In this document: positions 1 through 10,122 of the stretch, piece by piece
Position numbering within the stretch: position 1 is the first letter of the stretch
How the letters are laid out: the number at the start of each line of letters is the position of its first letter
Origin: an uncultured Lachnospiraceae bacterium
GTDB taxonomy: Bacteria > Bacillota > Clostridia > Lachnospirales > Lachnospiraceae
Assembly (NCBI GenBank): GCA_947089905.1
Contig: CAMUMG010000001.1
Location: 186,001-250,000 of the forward strand
Direction of reading: 5' to 3'
DNA: 64,000 bases
Made by a program: the position numbers and the translations under genes
Notes under the pieces: model-generated
Seen by the model: only the letters and a program-made list of their open reading frames with translations
Told to the model about the DNA's origin: nothing
The model's database searches: none

Positions 1-614
1 CACCAAAGAGGGGATTTTCTTATCGACAGGATGCACCCCTTGATATGAGAATGGATCAAAGACAGCAAAAGACAGCAAAAGATATTGTAAATACATATGA
101 AGAAATGGACTTATATCGAATTATACGAGATTATGGAGAAGATAAATTTGCAAAAAATATTGCAAAGCATATTGTACAGATGCGAAAAAGGGAATCGATA
201 GAAACTACCTCCCAGTTAAAAAGGGCAATAGATGCAGCAATTCCAGCAAAGTGTAGGACAAAAGGTGATCCATCAAAGAGAACCTTTCAAGCAATCCGAA
301 TAGAACTAAATCAAGAATTAGAAGTGTTAAAAGAAACTATAGATGATATGATTGAGCTTTTAGGAAATGAAGGTCGTCTTTGTATTATTACATTTCATTC
401 TTTAGAGGATAGAATTGTAAAAGAGTGTTTTCGAAGAAATGAACATCCTTGTACTTGTCCTCCACAGTTTCCGATCTGTGTTTGTAATAAAAAGCCAAAA
501 GGAGTTCAAATAACAAAAAAACCGATAGTTGCTTGCGAAGAGGAGTTATTAAAAAATCCAAGAGCAAAAAGTGCAAAACTTCGAATTTTTCATCGAGAGC
601 TACCAAAGACTTAG
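1..614 (+). CDS. rsmH: 16S rRNA (cytosine(1402)-N4)-methyltransferase RsmH, 3' part
   Basis: This is the C-terminal part (about 204 residues) of RsmH, the SAM-dependent enzyme that N4-methylates C1402 in the 16S rRNA decoding site. The reading frame is open from the first bases, so the start lies outside the window; the family is usually about 310 residues. The visible part begins in the conserved block [15 protein letters not shown] and continues through [14 protein letters not shown] and the [15 protein letters not shown] motif, all typical of RsmH. It ends with the usual basic Cys-containing tail ([10 protein letters not shown]). It opens the dcw cluster, immediately upstream of an ftsL-like gene, its usual neighbour. 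Confidence 0.96.
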   Translation, partial: PKRGFSYRQDAPLDMRMDQRQQKTAKDIVNTYEEMDLYRIIRDYGEDKFAKNIAKHIVQMRKRESIETTSQLKRAIDAAIPAKCRTKGDPSKRTFQAIRIELNQELEVLKETIDDMIELLGNEGRLCIITFHSLEDRIVKECFRRNEHPCTCPPQFPICVCNKKPKGVQITKKPIVACEEELLKNPRAKSAKLRIFHRELPKT

Positions 615-640
615 GATATAATAAAAAGGAGGGAAAGAAT

Positions 641-1183
641 ATGGAGTCTAAAAGACAGAAAAATCATAGTCACCGAATTGAGTATATTGATGGAAACTCC
701 GTCAGAAAATTAAATCCTGACCTAGAATATCAAGAGCTAGGACGTCCTCTTCCCATACCAACAACCAAAAAGACACAGCGAATACAGCGACAGAATAGTC
801 CTGTAAATAAAAAGATTGTTGGAAGAGGAATCGATTTTGTTTCGATGGCATTTTTGACTATTGTTATGGGGATTACACTTTTTGTCTGCTTGGAATATTT
901 GAATGTACAATCTAATATGCGTCAAACAGATAAGACAATAGTATCCTTAGAAAGTGAACTAAAGGATATCGCCGATAAAAATAATGCAGCAGAAGCAAAG
1001 TTAAATGATAAAGTAGATTTAGAAAGAATTTATGAAATTGCAGTAGGAGAGCTTGGTATGGTCTTTCCAAATAAAAATGAAATTATTAATTATCCTATGG
1101 ATTATCATAGCTATATGCAGCAAAATTCAGATATTCCAGAAATTACAGAAAAGTCAGTGCTAGATAGCATTTTTGGAAACTAG
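641..1183 (+). CDS. ftsL: FtsL-like septum-formation membrane protein
   Basis: A 180-residue bitopic membrane protein in the position of ftsL, between rsmH and a class B PBP. It has a long, basic cytoplasmic N-terminus of about 60 residues, one membrane segment (about 63-87, FVSMAFLTIVMGITLFVCL) and a heptad-rich extracytoplasmic stretch (about 93-130) like the FtsL/DivIC coiled coil. A VFP motif typical of FtsL C-termini follows. I chose the ATG at 641 because AAAGGAGGGA lies just upstream; the frame is open back to 533 but that part overlaps rsmH. FtsL works with DivIB/FtsQ and DivIC to activate septal PBPs. The assignment rests on topology and position, since FtsL sequences are poorly conserved. 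Confidence 0.8.
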   Translation: MESKRQKNHSHRIEYIDGNSVRKLNPDLEYQELGRPLPIPTTKKTQRIQRQNSPVNKKIVGRGIDFVSMAFLTIVMGITLFVCLEYLNVQSNMRQTDKTIVSLESELKDIADKNNAAEAKLNDKVDLERIYEIAVGELGMVFPNKNEIINYPMDYHSYMQQNSDIPEITEKSVLDSIFGN

Positions 1184-1192
1184 AGGGTGCCT

Positions 1193-3205
1193 ATGGAAAG
1201 ACAGAAAGTAGGAACTCGAAGAAAAAGAAGGAAAAAGACTGTTAAAAAGTTTACTTATCAGATGCAGAAGAGTTTTGTCTTTATATTTATTATAGTATGT
1301 TTAGCTATGTTTGGATTAATTTTAGTAATGGGCTATATGACTAGACAAAATGGAGAACGATATGAAAAACGTGTATTGTCACAACAAAGCTATGTCAGCA
1401 GTAAGATTCCTTATCGGCGTGGAAGTATTATGGATCGAAATGGTGTTGTATTAGCTCAAAGTGAAAAAGTCTACAATGTGATTTTAGATCCAAAAGTACT
1501 TTTAGAAAGGGAAAGCAATATTGAAGTGACACTGACGGCATTAACTGAAATATTTGAATTAGAACATGCGCATTTAACTCAAATATTAGATGAAAAACCA
1601 GAAAGTTCCTATGTAATTTTAAAGAAACATGAACCATATGAAAAAATGGCAGAATTCGAAGAACGAACAGAACAACAAAAAAAGGCTTCGAGAACAAATC
1701 GAATTGCCGGAGTTTGGTTTGAAGAGGAGTACATACGAAACTATCCTTATGATGGAATAGCATCTCACCTGATTGGATATACAAATTCAGGAAATGTCGG
1801 AAGCTGGGGAGTAGAACAATTTTATAACAGCACCTTAAATGGTACAGATGGAAGAATTTATGGATATTATGATTCAGAGTTAAATTTAAAGCGGACAGTA
1901 AAAGAGGCTAAAAATGGGAATAGTCTTGTTACTACTATAGATGTAAATATCCAGAATAAAATAGAAAAAAAAGTAAAGAAATTTTTAGATACCGTTGGTG
2001 CTGAAAATATTGGAGTAATTGTGATGAACCCTAATTCTGGAGAAATCCTTTCTATGGTTTCGAATCGAGGATTTAATCTCAATGATCCTTATAACTTGAC
2101 AGAATATTATACCGAAGATGAGATTGCAGCAATGGATGAAGATACACAACTAAAAGCACTCAATAAAATGTGGAGAAATTTTTGTATCAGTGATACTTAT
2201 GAACCAGGATCAACTTTTAAACCATTTACAGTGGCAGCAGCACTGGAAGAAGATCTTGTAAAACCTACAGATACTTTTTTATGTACTGGAGTTCGAATTG
2301 TAGGAGGATGGCCAATTCATTGCAATAATAAATCAGGACATGGTTATGTGACTTTGGCAGAGTCACTGATGAAATCTTGTAATCCTGCATTGATGGCAAT
2401 TGGAGAAAAAGAAGGAAGAGATTTATTTCGCAACTATCAAGATCGTTTTGGTTTTGGAGAAAAGACAGGAATTGATTTACCTGGAGAAGCATCTGGAATT
2501 TTATTTCCTATAGAAAGATTAAATATTACAGAATTACTATCGAGTAGTTTTGGACAGACATTTACTGTCACTATGGTTGAACTGGCGGCAGCCTTTTGTT
2601 CATTAATAAATGGAGGATATTACTATCAACCACATGTAGTAAAAGAAATTATCAATGATAATGGAGCTACTGTAGTAGAAAATTCTCCGATTTTAGTAAG
2701 AGAAACAGTTTCTTCTTCCACTTGTGAATTTTTAAAAGATGCGTTGTATTTGACGGTAGAAAAGGGAACAGCAAAGCCAGCGAAGGTAGAGGGATATTTA
2801 GTGGGAGGAAAGACAGGAACAGCACAAAAACAGCCCAGAAGTTCTAAAAAATATGTGGTATCTTTTATAGGTTCGGTTCCTGCTGATGATCCTCAACTGG
2901 TTATTTTTGTAGCAATAGATGAGGTTCATGATGAAGAAAAACAAGCAAGCAGCAGTTGGGCAACTACTCTTACCAGTGAAATTTTATCAGAAATTCTTCC
3001 GTTTGCAGGAATTTATCCAGAGGGAGAAATTGACTATAAAGTTGAGCTTCCACAGGTATTAGATGATCCAGATAGTCAAGATAATCCTAATACTCAAGAA
3101 CCAACTTCGCCAGAAGATACAGTACCAATCTATCGACCAGAAGAAGATGAAACATATCCTGATTCTCTTCCTGAAGACTTTGAGGTTTCTGCACAAAATC
3201 CATAA
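1193..3205 (+). CDS. Class B penicillin-binding protein (PBP2B/SpoVD type)
   Basis: A septal peptidoglycan transpeptidase of about 670 residues. It has an N-terminal anchor (FVFIFIIVCLAMFGLILVM), a PBP-dimer domain and a transpeptidase domain with all three signatures: STFK near residue 340 (nucleophile Ser), SCN near 394 and KTG near 538. The tail is acidic and proline-rich, without a PASTA repeat. ATG 1193 is preferred over GTG 1187 because AGAGGG at 1182-1187 spaces well to the ATG but overlaps the GTG. It starts 9 bp after ftsL and is followed by a second class B PBP, so one is probably vegetative (PbpB/FtsI) and the other sporulation-specific (SpoVD). Sequence alone does not settle which. 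Confidence 0.92.
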   Translation: MERQKVGTRRKRRKKTVKKFTYQMQKSFVFIFIIVCLAMFGLILVMGYMTRQNGERYEKRVLSQQSYVSSKIPYRRGSIMDRNGVVLAQSEKVYNVILDPKVLLERESNIEVTLTALTEIFELEHAHLTQILDEKPESSYVILKKHEPYEKMAEFEERTEQQKKASRTNRIAGVWFEEEYIRNYPYDGIASHLIGYTNSGNVGSWGVEQFYNSTLNGTDGRIYGYYDSELNLKRTVKEAKNGNSLVTTIDVNIQNKIEKKVKKFLDTVGAENIGVIVMNPNSGEILSMVSNRGFNLNDPYNLTEYYTEDEIAAMDEDTQLKALNKMWRNFCISDTYEPGSTFKPFTVAAALEEDLVKPTDTFLCTGVRIVGGWPIHCNNKSGHGYVTLAESLMKSCNPALMAIGEKEGRDLFRNYQDRFGFGEKTGIDLPGEASGILFPIERLNITELLSSSFGQTFTVTMVELAAAFCSLINGGYYYQPHVVKEIINDNGATVVENSPILVRETVSSSTCEFLKDALYLTVEKGTAKPAKVEGYLVGGKTGTAQKQPRSSKKYVVSFIGSVPADDPQLVIFVAIDEVHDEEKQASSSWATTLTSEILSEILPFAGIYPEGEIDYKVELPQVLDDPDSQDNPNTQEPTSPEDTVPIYRPEEDETYPDSLPEDFEVSAQNP

Positions 3206-3287
3206 AAAAGATCCTAACTAGAAAAACGGCATATGGTATAAAGAAACTACATAAGATAAAACGAGAAAGAAAAAAGATAGGCACACT

Positions 3288-5237
3288 ATGACAAAACATA
3301 AATCAATTCACCGGAAAACCCTCTTTTTCATTGTCCTTATGATTATTGCTGCAATTTTAGGCTTAATTGTACGTTTGATGTATCTTATGATTTTTCATTC
3401 TGAACAATATGCAAAGCGAGCCAAAGATCTACATGAACGAGAGAGAAGTATTAAAGCAGAGCGTGGAATGATTTATGATCGAACAGGCTTAGTAATTGCA
3501 GATAATAAGCCTGTTTGTACAATTTCTGTAATACATAACCAAATTAAAGATAAAGAACTTGTGATTTCTTCGTTAAGTGAAATTCTTCAATTAAGTGAAG
3601 AAACAGTAAGAAAACGAGTAGAGAAGTATTCTTCTATTGAAAGAATTAAGTCTAATGTAGATAAAGAAACAGCAGATCAGATCCGAAATCTTGGACTGGA
3701 CGGGGTAATGGTAGATGAAGATTATAAACGTTATTATCCATATGACGATTTAGCTTCTAGAGTCTTAGGGTTTACAGGAAGCGATAATCAGGGAATTATT
3801 GGACTTGAAGTAGAATATGACAGTTATTTAAGTGGAATTAATGGAAAAATTTTAACACTTGCTACAGCACACGGAATTGAAATTGATAATGCAGCAGAAA
3901 ACAGAGTAGAACCTATACCAGGAAATAGTCTTTATACTTCCTTAGATGTTACAATGCAGATGTATGCAGAGCAAGCTGCAAAAAAAGTAATGGAAAAAAA
4001 ACAGGCACAACGGGTTAGTATCATTCTTATGAATCCCCAAAATGGTGAAATCTATGCAATGGTCAATGTTCCAGAATTCAATCTCAATTCTCCCTATGAA
4101 TTTAATGAGGTACTTCGTGAAAAATATGATAATATCACATTAACTTCAGAAGAAAAAAATACAATTTTAAATACAATGTGGAGAAATCCATGTATCAGTG
4201 ACACCTATGAACCTGGATCTACATTTAAAGTAGTTACTGCAGCAGCGGCACTAGAAGAAAAGGTAGTTTCGCTAACAGACCGATTTTTCTGTCCGGGGTA
4301 TAAAAAGGTAGAAGATCGTAATATTCGCTGTCATAAAGCGGGAGGTCATGGAAGTGAAAGTTTTGTAGATGGTATTAAAAATTCGTGCAATCCAGTTTTT
4401 ATGGAAGTTGGAGCAAGAGTTGGGGCAGAACGGATGTATGATTATTATAAGACATTTGGGCTTAGAGAAAAGACAGGAGTGGATCTTCCAGGAGAAGCCA
4501 ATTCAATTATGCACAAATTGGAAAATGTTGAGGCAGTAGAATTAGCAACAATGTCTTTTGGGCAGTCATTTCAAATCACACCACTTCAGCTTTTACGCAC
4601 AGCAAGTGCTATTATTAATGGTGGAACATTAGTTACCCCTCATTTTGGTGTTGAGATTAAAAATGCAGAAGGTACAACAATAAAAACGTTAACTTATGAA
4701 ACAAAATCGCAGGCAGTATCAAAGGAAACCTCCGAAACAATGAAGATGTTATTAGAGGCGGTTGTCGCTGATGGAAGTGGAAAAAAAGCATATCTGCCGG
4801 GATTTCGGATAGGTGGAAAAACTGCAACTTCCGAAAAACTTCCAAGACGTTCCGGAAAATACATTTCTTCGTTTCTTGGATTTGCACCAGCACAAGATCC
4901 AAAAGTAATTGCACTTTTGATGATTGATGAACCTGTTGGAATTTATTATGGAGGAACAGTTGCAGCTCCAGTAGTTGCAGAAGTACTTGAAAATGTTCTC
5001 CCTTACCTTGGAATTGAACCAGCCTATTCAGAACAGGAGATTCTTACTTATGAAATTGGAAGTTTTGAAATTCCTGATTTTATAGGTAAAAGTAAAAGAG
5101 AAGCAGAAGAAATCATATCCGCTTATTATTTTGACGAAATTTATTATATTGGAGAAGGGGATACGGTGATGGAACAATTTCCATTATCAGGAGAGATGGT
5201 AAACAAAAACAGTGACTTGATTTTGTATCTTGAATAG
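3288..5237 (+). CDS. Class B penicillin-binding protein with C-terminal PASTA domain (SpoVD-like), KTA variant
   Basis: A 649-residue paralogue of the preceding PBP. It has an N-terminal membrane anchor, a PBP-dimer domain and a transpeptidase domain with STFK near residue 311 and SCN near 366. It ends in one PASTA domain (about 590-649; IPDFIGKSKREAEEII). A terminal PASTA is typical of SpoVD/PbpB and suggests muropeptide or lipid II interaction. The third active-site motif reads KTA (residues 511-513, codons 4818-4826) where KTG is expected; the flanking GG and TSEK are normal, so it looks like a real substitution. Its SD is weak. MurD follows. Confidence 0.92.
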   Translation: MTKHKSIHRKTLFFIVLMIIAAILGLIVRLMYLMIFHSEQYAKRAKDLHERERSIKAERGMIYDRTGLVIADNKPVCTISVIHNQIKDKELVISSLSEILQLSEETVRKRVEKYSSIERIKSNVDKETADQIRNLGLDGVMVDEDYKRYYPYDDLASRVLGFTGSDNQGIIGLEVEYDSYLSGINGKILTLATAHGIEIDNAAENRVEPIPGNSLYTSLDVTMQMYAEQAAKKVMEKKQAQRVSIILMNPQNGEIYAMVNVPEFNLNSPYEFNEVLREKYDNITLTSEEKNTILNTMWRNPCISDTYEPGSTFKVVTAAAALEEKVVSLTDRFFCPGYKKVEDRNIRCHKAGGHGSESFVDGIKNSCNPVFMEVGARVGAERMYDYYKTFGLREKTGVDLPGEANSIMHKLENVEAVELATMSFGQSFQITPLQLLRTASAIINGGTLVTPHFGVEIKNAEGTTIKTLTYETKSQAVSKETSETMKMLLEAVVADGSGKKAYLPGFRIGGKTATSEKLPRRSGKYISSFLGFAPAQDPKVIALLMIDEPVGIYYGGTVAAPVVAEVLENVLPYLGIEPAYSEQEILTYEIGSFEIPDFIGKSKREAEEIISAYYFDEIYYIGEGDTVMEQFPLSGEMVNKNSDLILYLE

Positions 5238-5295
5238 TCTATACTGTCTAAAAGATCCGTTTTATTTTAGAAACAGAAAGGATACAGGTATTATT

Positions 5296-6654
5296 ATGGA
5301 ATGGAAAGAAGAGTACATTTTAGTATTTGGAGCAGGAGTAAGTGGTATTGCGGCTGCTAGTCTGCTTTCTAGCTGTACAAAAGAGATTATTTTATACGAT
5401 ACAAATGAAAAATTAAAACCAGAAGAAATTCGCATAAATCTTCCAGAAAATTTTTCAGGACAGATTGTACTTGGAGAATTGACAAAAGAACAAAAAGAAA
5501 AAATTACTCGTGTGATTCTTAGTCCGGGTGTTCCAACAGATTGTAAAGAAATGAAAGAATTTCAAGCTAGAAATATTCCAATCTGGGGAGAAATTGAATT
5601 AGCTTATCAATTTGCTCATGGAAAATTAGCGGCGATTACAGGAACAAATGGTAAGACAACGACCACAACATTAGCAGGAGAAATTTTAAAGACATTTTTT
5701 AAAGAAGTGTTTGTTGTAGGGAATATTGGACTTCCCTATACAAAAGTAGTAAAACAGACGACAGAAAATTCGGTTACTGTAGCAGAGATGAGTAGTTTTC
5801 AATTAGAAACAATCGAATCTTTTCGTCCAGATGTTAGTATTATTTTAAATATTACACCTGATCACTTAAACCGCCATCATACTATGGAAAATTATATTTT
5901 AGCAAAAGCTAATATTATGAAAAATCAGACCTCTTCTGATCTATGTGTATTAAATTATGAGGATGAAGTATTAAGACAATTAGGAGAAAAATCACCAGGG
6001 CGGGTAATTTGGTTTTCTAGTGCAAGAAAATTAGAGAAAGGTTTTTATTTAGATAGCGATCTCATTATTTATAATGATGGAAAGAAAGAAACAGTACTTT
6101 GTAATATTCATGAATTAAATATTTTAGGAAAGCATAATTATGAAAATGTTATGGCAGCCTGTGCAGTAGGATTAGCGTTTGGTATACCTGTAGAATTAAT
6201 TCACCATGCTTTAGTTTCTTTTGTAGCAGTAGAACATAGAATTGAATATGTTGCAACAATAGATGGTGTAAAATATTATAATGATTCCAAAGGTACAAAT
6301 CCAGATGCGTCAATTCAGGCAGTACGTGCAATGCAGTCTCCGACATTACTGATTGGAGGAGGATATGATAAAGGTTCACAATATGAAGATTGGATTGCTT
6401 CTTTTGAAGGAAAGGTTAAATATCTGGTTTTAATGGGGCAGACCAAAGAAAAAATTGCACAGACAGCAAGAAGTATGGGTTTTGAGGCTATTGTGTTTGT
6501 AAACAGTATGCAAGAAGCAGTTGCGTTTTGTGCAGATCATGCAGAGGCAGGAGATTGTGTACTGTTATCTCCATGTTGTGCAAGCTGGGGAATGTTTAAG
6601 AATTATGAAGAGCGTGGGAAAATTTTTAAAGAATTGGTTCATACCATTAAGTAA
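5296..6654 (+). CDS. murD: UDP-N-acetylmuramoyl-L-alanine--D-glutamate ligase MurD
   Basis: A cytoplasmic Mur ligase of 452 residues, the usual MurD length, that adds D-Glu to UDP-MurNAc-L-Ala. It begins with a Rossmann-like GAGVSGIAAA motif, has the ATP loop GTNGKTTTTT near residue 115, NITPDHLNRH in the central domain and HRIEYV...YYNDSKGTNPDAS at the start of the C-terminal domain. The frame is open upstream to a TTG at 5230, but that extension would overlap the PBP stop and add residues not seen in the family, so the ATG at 5296 is preferred. It is co-transcribed with ftsW. Confidence 0.96.
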   Translation: MEWKEEYILVFGAGVSGIAAASLLSSCTKEIILYDTNEKLKPEEIRINLPENFSGQIVLGELTKEQKEKITRVILSPGVPTDCKEMKEFQARNIPIWGEIELAYQFAHGKLAAITGTNGKTTTTTLAGEILKTFFKEVFVVGNIGLPYTKVVKQTTENSVTVAEMSSFQLETIESFRPDVSIILNITPDHLNRHHTMENYILAKANIMKNQTSSDLCVLNYEDEVLRQLGEKSPGRVIWFSSARKLEKGFYLDSDLIIYNDGKKETVLCNIHELNILGKHNYENVMAACAVGLAFGIPVELIHHALVSFVAVEHRIEYVATIDGVKYYNDSKGTNPDASIQAVRAMQSPTLLIGGGYDKGSQYEDWIASFEGKVKYLVLMGQTKEKIAQTARSMGFEAIVFVNSMQEAVAFCADHAEAGDCVLLSPCCASWGMFKNYEERGKIFKELVHTIK

Positions 6655-6678
6655 AGACCAAAAAGGCAGGTGAAGCTG

Positions 6679-7821
6679 GTGACTAGAGAAGAGATGGAAA
6701 GCGGAAAAAAACGAAAAAAGAAAAAATATTATGATTATAGTCTGCTGTTTTTAATTTTGTTTTTATCCTGCTTTGGATTAGTAATGATCTATAGTACCAG
6801 CTCTTATAATGCAGCCAAATACTATGGAGATGCCATGAAGTATTTAAAAAGGCAGGCACTTTTTTTGGTGATGGGAATTCCTATTATGCTGTTTGTATCT
6901 AAAATTAATTATCATTTCTACATAAAAAAATTCCCACTATTTCGTGTAAAACCAATTAATATATTATATTTTCTCTGTTTGGTTCTTCAGGCAGTTGTTT
7001 TATTTTCAGGAAGCGAAGCGGGAGGTTCCCAACGCTGGATTGAGATTGGTGACATTCGGTTTCAGCCATCAGAAGTGACCAAGATTTGTGTTGTTCTTTT
7101 TTGTTCTTTTATGGTTCAGGCTGCTCCTAGAAGGCTAGATAACGTAAAAGGATTTTTACGAGTCGGTTTTTATACTCTTCCACTGATTGGGTTAGTTGTA
7201 GTAGAAAATTTTAGTACAGCATTAATTATCTGTGCAATTATGTTTGTTATCTGTTTTGTTGCCAGCAGGAAAAAAGGATATTTCATTATTTTTGGTATTT
7301 TAGCAGCAGTTGCAGGAGGAATCTTAATTTTTGGTGTAAGTTACCGCAGTGATCGAATTGATGCCTGGTTAAATGTAGAGACACATCCAAAAGGATTTCA
7401 AACTTTACAAAGTCTTTATGCGATTGCTTCTGGAGGGCTTTTTGGAAAGGGACTTGGACAGAGTATGCAAAAGCTCGGATTTATTCCAGAAGCACATAAT
7501 GATATGATATTTTCAATTATATGTGAAGAATTAGGACTATTCGGAGCAATTTCAGTAATTATGTTGTTTATTCTTTTACTTTGGAGAATTTTTTCTATTG
7601 CAATTAGTGCCCAAGATTTATTTGGAAGTCTGATTGCAACTGGAGTTTTTACTCAGATTGCAGTTCAGGTTTTAATTAATATTGCTGTAGTAACGAATAC
7701 TATTCCAAACACTGGAATACCATTACCATTTATCAGTTATGGTGGTACTTCTTTGTTGGTGCTTTTAGCAGAAATGGGAATTGTGTTAGGTGTGTCAAAC
7801 CAAATCGAATATGAGAGATAA
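6679..7821 (+). CDS. ftsW: FtsW/RodA/SpoVE family peptidoglycan polymerase
   Basis: A SEDS-family glycosyltransferase of about 380 residues with ten or so membrane segments. It makes septal (FtsW) or spore-cortex (SpoVE) glycan together with a class B PBP. Visible signatures include GSEAGGSQRWIEIG, FQPSEVTKI, the NTGIPLPFISYGGTS block and GLFGKGLGQS. The start is a GTG. GTG 6679 has AGGTGA five bases upstream and is preferred to GTG 6670, which has only AAGG very close. It lies 24 bp after murD, in the usual place. Whether it acts in division, sporulation or both cannot be told here. Confidence 0.93.
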   Translation: MTREEMESGKKRKKKKYYDYSLLFLILFLSCFGLVMIYSTSSYNAAKYYGDAMKYLKRQALFLVMGIPIMLFVSKINYHFYIKKFPLFRVKPINILYFLCLVLQAVVLFSGSEAGGSQRWIEIGDIRFQPSEVTKICVVLFCSFMVQAAPRRLDNVKGFLRVGFYTLPLIGLVVVENFSTALIICAIMFVICFVASRKKGYFIIFGILAAVAGGILIFGVSYRSDRIDAWLNVETHPKGFQTLQSLYAIASGGLFGKGLGQSMQKLGFIPEAHNDMIFSIICEELGLFGAISVIMLFILLLWRIFSIAISAQDLFGSLIATGVFTQIAVQVLINIAVVTNTIPNTGIPLPFISYGGTSLLVLLAEMGIVLGVSNQIEYER

Positions 7822-7897
7822 AAACTGCATTTTTTCGGTACGTTTCCATTCAAGATGGCATAAAATAGTATTAAATTTCTTTTTTGTGAGGTAGCTT

Positions 7898-9145
7898 ATG
7901 TCGTCCGTCATAATTGAAGGTGGAAATCCATTATATGGAGAAGTTTGTGTACAGGGATCGAAAAATGCAGTGTTGCCAATTTTAGCGGCAGTGGTACTGA
8001 CGGATGGAGTGACAAAGCTTACAGGATGTCCTAGAATTTCTGATGTAGACTGTATGATATCAATACTAAATGAATTAGGATGTAAGACCTCTTTTTGTGA
8101 GAATATACTCACTATTGATACAACCAATATGAAACTAGAAGAGATTTCAAAGGAGAAAGTAGAAAAAACGAGAGCATCTATTCTTTTGCTTGGAGCATTG
8201 CTTGGACGCTTTCGACAGGCAGTACTTTCCTATCCTGGAGGATGTACAATTGGAAGTCGTCCAATCGATCTACATCTTTTTGCACTACAAAGGTTAGGAG
8301 CAGAAATTCAAGAAGAAAAGGAACTTCTCTGTTGTAAAGCAAAAAATTTAATAGGAACAGAAATTTTTCTTTCTTTTCCAAGTGTAGGTGCAACAGAAAA
8401 TATTATCTTAGCAGCAGTTTTAGCCGATGGAATAACTAGAATTTCAAATACTGCAAAAGAGCCAGAAATTTGTGCTCTCTGTGATTTTTTAAGGCTTGCT
8501 GGTGCAAAAATTTCTGGAGATGGAACAGAACAGATTTGTATTGAAGGGGTAAAACGGCTAAAGAGTTGTGAATATTTACTACCATATGATCGAATTGTAG
8601 CAGGTACTTATCTAACTGCAGTTGCAGCAGCAGGAGGAGATGCCGTGATTTATGGGGTAGTAGAACAAGAGCAAAAAAAGTTATTAGAAGTATTAGAACA
8701 ATGTGGCTGTACTCTAAGATTAGAAGAAGAAGTTTGCTGTATTAAAAGAAAAAAACAGTTAAAAAATATATGTGTAACAACACAGCCTTATCCAGGATTT
8801 CCAACAGATATGCAGTCGCAAATTCTTTCGATGTTGACAATGGCAGATGGAGAAAGTCAATTAGAAGAAACAATTTTTGAGGTAAGATTTCAAACCTGTA
8901 AGGAACTAGAAAAGATGGGAGCAGATCTTTTGGTTACAGGAAATAAAGTAAAAGTTAGAGGGGTTTCCTGTCTACATGGAGCTAAGGTAAATGCTTATGA
9001 TTTAAGAGGCGGTGCAGGTTTATGTATTGCTGGTCTTATGGCACAGGGAAGTACCATAGTACAGGGAATGGAATTTACGAATAGAGGATATGAAGAAATT
9101 GTAAGAGATCTTTTAGGACTAGGGGCACAAATACGCTGGGGCTAA
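7898..9145 (+). CDS. murA: UDP-N-acetylglucosamine 1-carboxyvinyltransferase MurA
   Basis: A 415-residue enolpyruvyl transferase catalysing the first committed step of peptidoglycan synthesis: PEP plus UDP-GlcNAc to enolpyruvyl-UDP-GlcNAc. It begins with the family pattern GGNPLYGEVCVQGSKNAVLPILAA. The fosfomycin-target loop PGGCTIGSRPIDLHL carries the catalytic Cys near residue 116. FPTDMQSQILSMLTMADGES and DLRGGAGL are also typical. A GAGGT SD precedes ATG 7898. It sits inside the dcw cluster where murG or murB often sit, and a paralogue elsewhere would be common in Firmicutes. Confidence 0.95.
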   Translation: MSSVIIEGGNPLYGEVCVQGSKNAVLPILAAVVLTDGVTKLTGCPRISDVDCMISILNELGCKTSFCENILTIDTTNMKLEEISKEKVEKTRASILLLGALLGRFRQAVLSYPGGCTIGSRPIDLHLFALQRLGAEIQEEKELLCCKAKNLIGTEIFLSFPSVGATENIILAAVLADGITRISNTAKEPEICALCDFLRLAGAKISGDGTEQICIEGVKRLKSCEYLLPYDRIVAGTYLTAVAAAGGDAVIYGVVEQEQKKLLEVLEQCGCTLRLEEEVCCIKRKKQLKNICVTTQPYPGFPTDMQSQILSMLTMADGESQLEETIFEVRFQTCKELEKMGADLLVTGNKVKVRGVSCLHGAKVNAYDLRGGAGLCIAGLMAQGSTIVQGMEFTNRGYEEIVRDLLGLGAQIRWG

Positions 9146-9171
9146 AAAAGAAAGACAAAAAGGAGTAAAGA

Positions 9172-9933
9172 ATGAGGGAAACAGCAGAACGGATAAGAAA
9201 GAAAAAAGTCCTACAAGGTAGACTGTTAAAAGCTGTATTAAAACTTGCAGTAGTCTGCCTTGTATTTGTTACAGCAATCTTTGTGTCGTGGTCTATCTTT
9301 CGAATAAAAACAATTACCGTAGAAAATTATACGATCTATTCAGATGAAGAAATTATACAAAAGGTGATGACTGAAAAAACAGATAAGCTTAGTATTTTGT
9401 TTTGGTTACGAATGCAATCTGAAAAAGAAATAAAGATTCCGTTTGTAGAACGAATCGATTTAGAACTTGTCGATAGAAATACTATTTTACTTACTGCCTA
9501 TAATAAGTTAGTAACAGGTTGTGTCAAAGTGATGGGCGGTTATATGTATTTTGACAAAGATGGTATGGTAGTAGAATGTTCCTCAGAATTAATTGATAAG
9601 GTTCCTCTCATTACTGGATTAAAATTTGATCAGGTTGTTTTATATGAGATGTTAAAGGTACAAAAAGATTCCCTATTTAATACTATTTTAGATTTAACTC
9701 GTCTGGTTTTAAAATATGAACTTCCAGTTACAGAAATTGCGTTTCAGTCTAATTATGAAGTAATTCTTACCTGTAAAGGGCATCGGGTGTTATTGGGAAA
9801 ACAAAATTCATATGAATTTGCAATGGGTGCACTGTCTGGTATTGTAGATTCATTAAAAGAAGGAAGATATCAACTGGATATGCGCAACTATCATGAAACA
9901 AATCAAAACGTAGTTGCAAAACCATTAGAGTAA
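9172..9933 (+). CDS. ftsQ: FtsQ/DivIB-type cell division protein
   Basis: A 253-residue bitopic protein: a basic cytoplasmic N-terminus, one membrane segment (about 25-46, AVVCLVFVTAIFVSWSIF) and a POTRA-like domain beginning RIKTITVENYTIYSDEEI. The downstream beta domain is typical of FtsQ/DivIB (FVERIDLELVDRNTILLTAYNK). It forms the FtsQ-FtsL-DivIC subcomplex that links FtsZ-ring assembly to septal wall synthesis. AAAAAGGAG lies just upstream of ATG 9172, 26 bp after murA. The position before ftsZ supports the call. FtsA is absent, as in many Clostridia. Confidence 0.88.
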   Translation: MRETAERIRKKKVLQGRLLKAVLKLAVVCLVFVTAIFVSWSIFRIKTITVENYTIYSDEEIIQKVMTEKTDKLSILFWLRMQSEKEIKIPFVERIDLELVDRNTILLTAYNKLVTGCVKVMGGYMYFDKDGMVVECSSELIDKVPLITGLKFDQVVLYEMLKVQKDSLFNTILDLTRLVLKYELPVTEIAFQSNYEVILTCKGHRVLLGKQNSYEFAMGALSGIVDSLKEGRYQLDMRNYHETNQNVVAKPLE

Positions 9934-10122
9934 AAGTTGAAATTTTTTAGAAAATGAAGATTTTCCACTTGATTATTTTTATAAATAAAGATATTATATA
10001 ACATAGGTGAAAGCGGGCTGAATATGTCCACAAATGAGAAAAACATCCGTAAGGAGTAGAACGTCATTTTTATCGTTAAAAAGAAAGGAAGAATGGCATA
10101 GAAGAAAAAAGGAGGAACTAAT

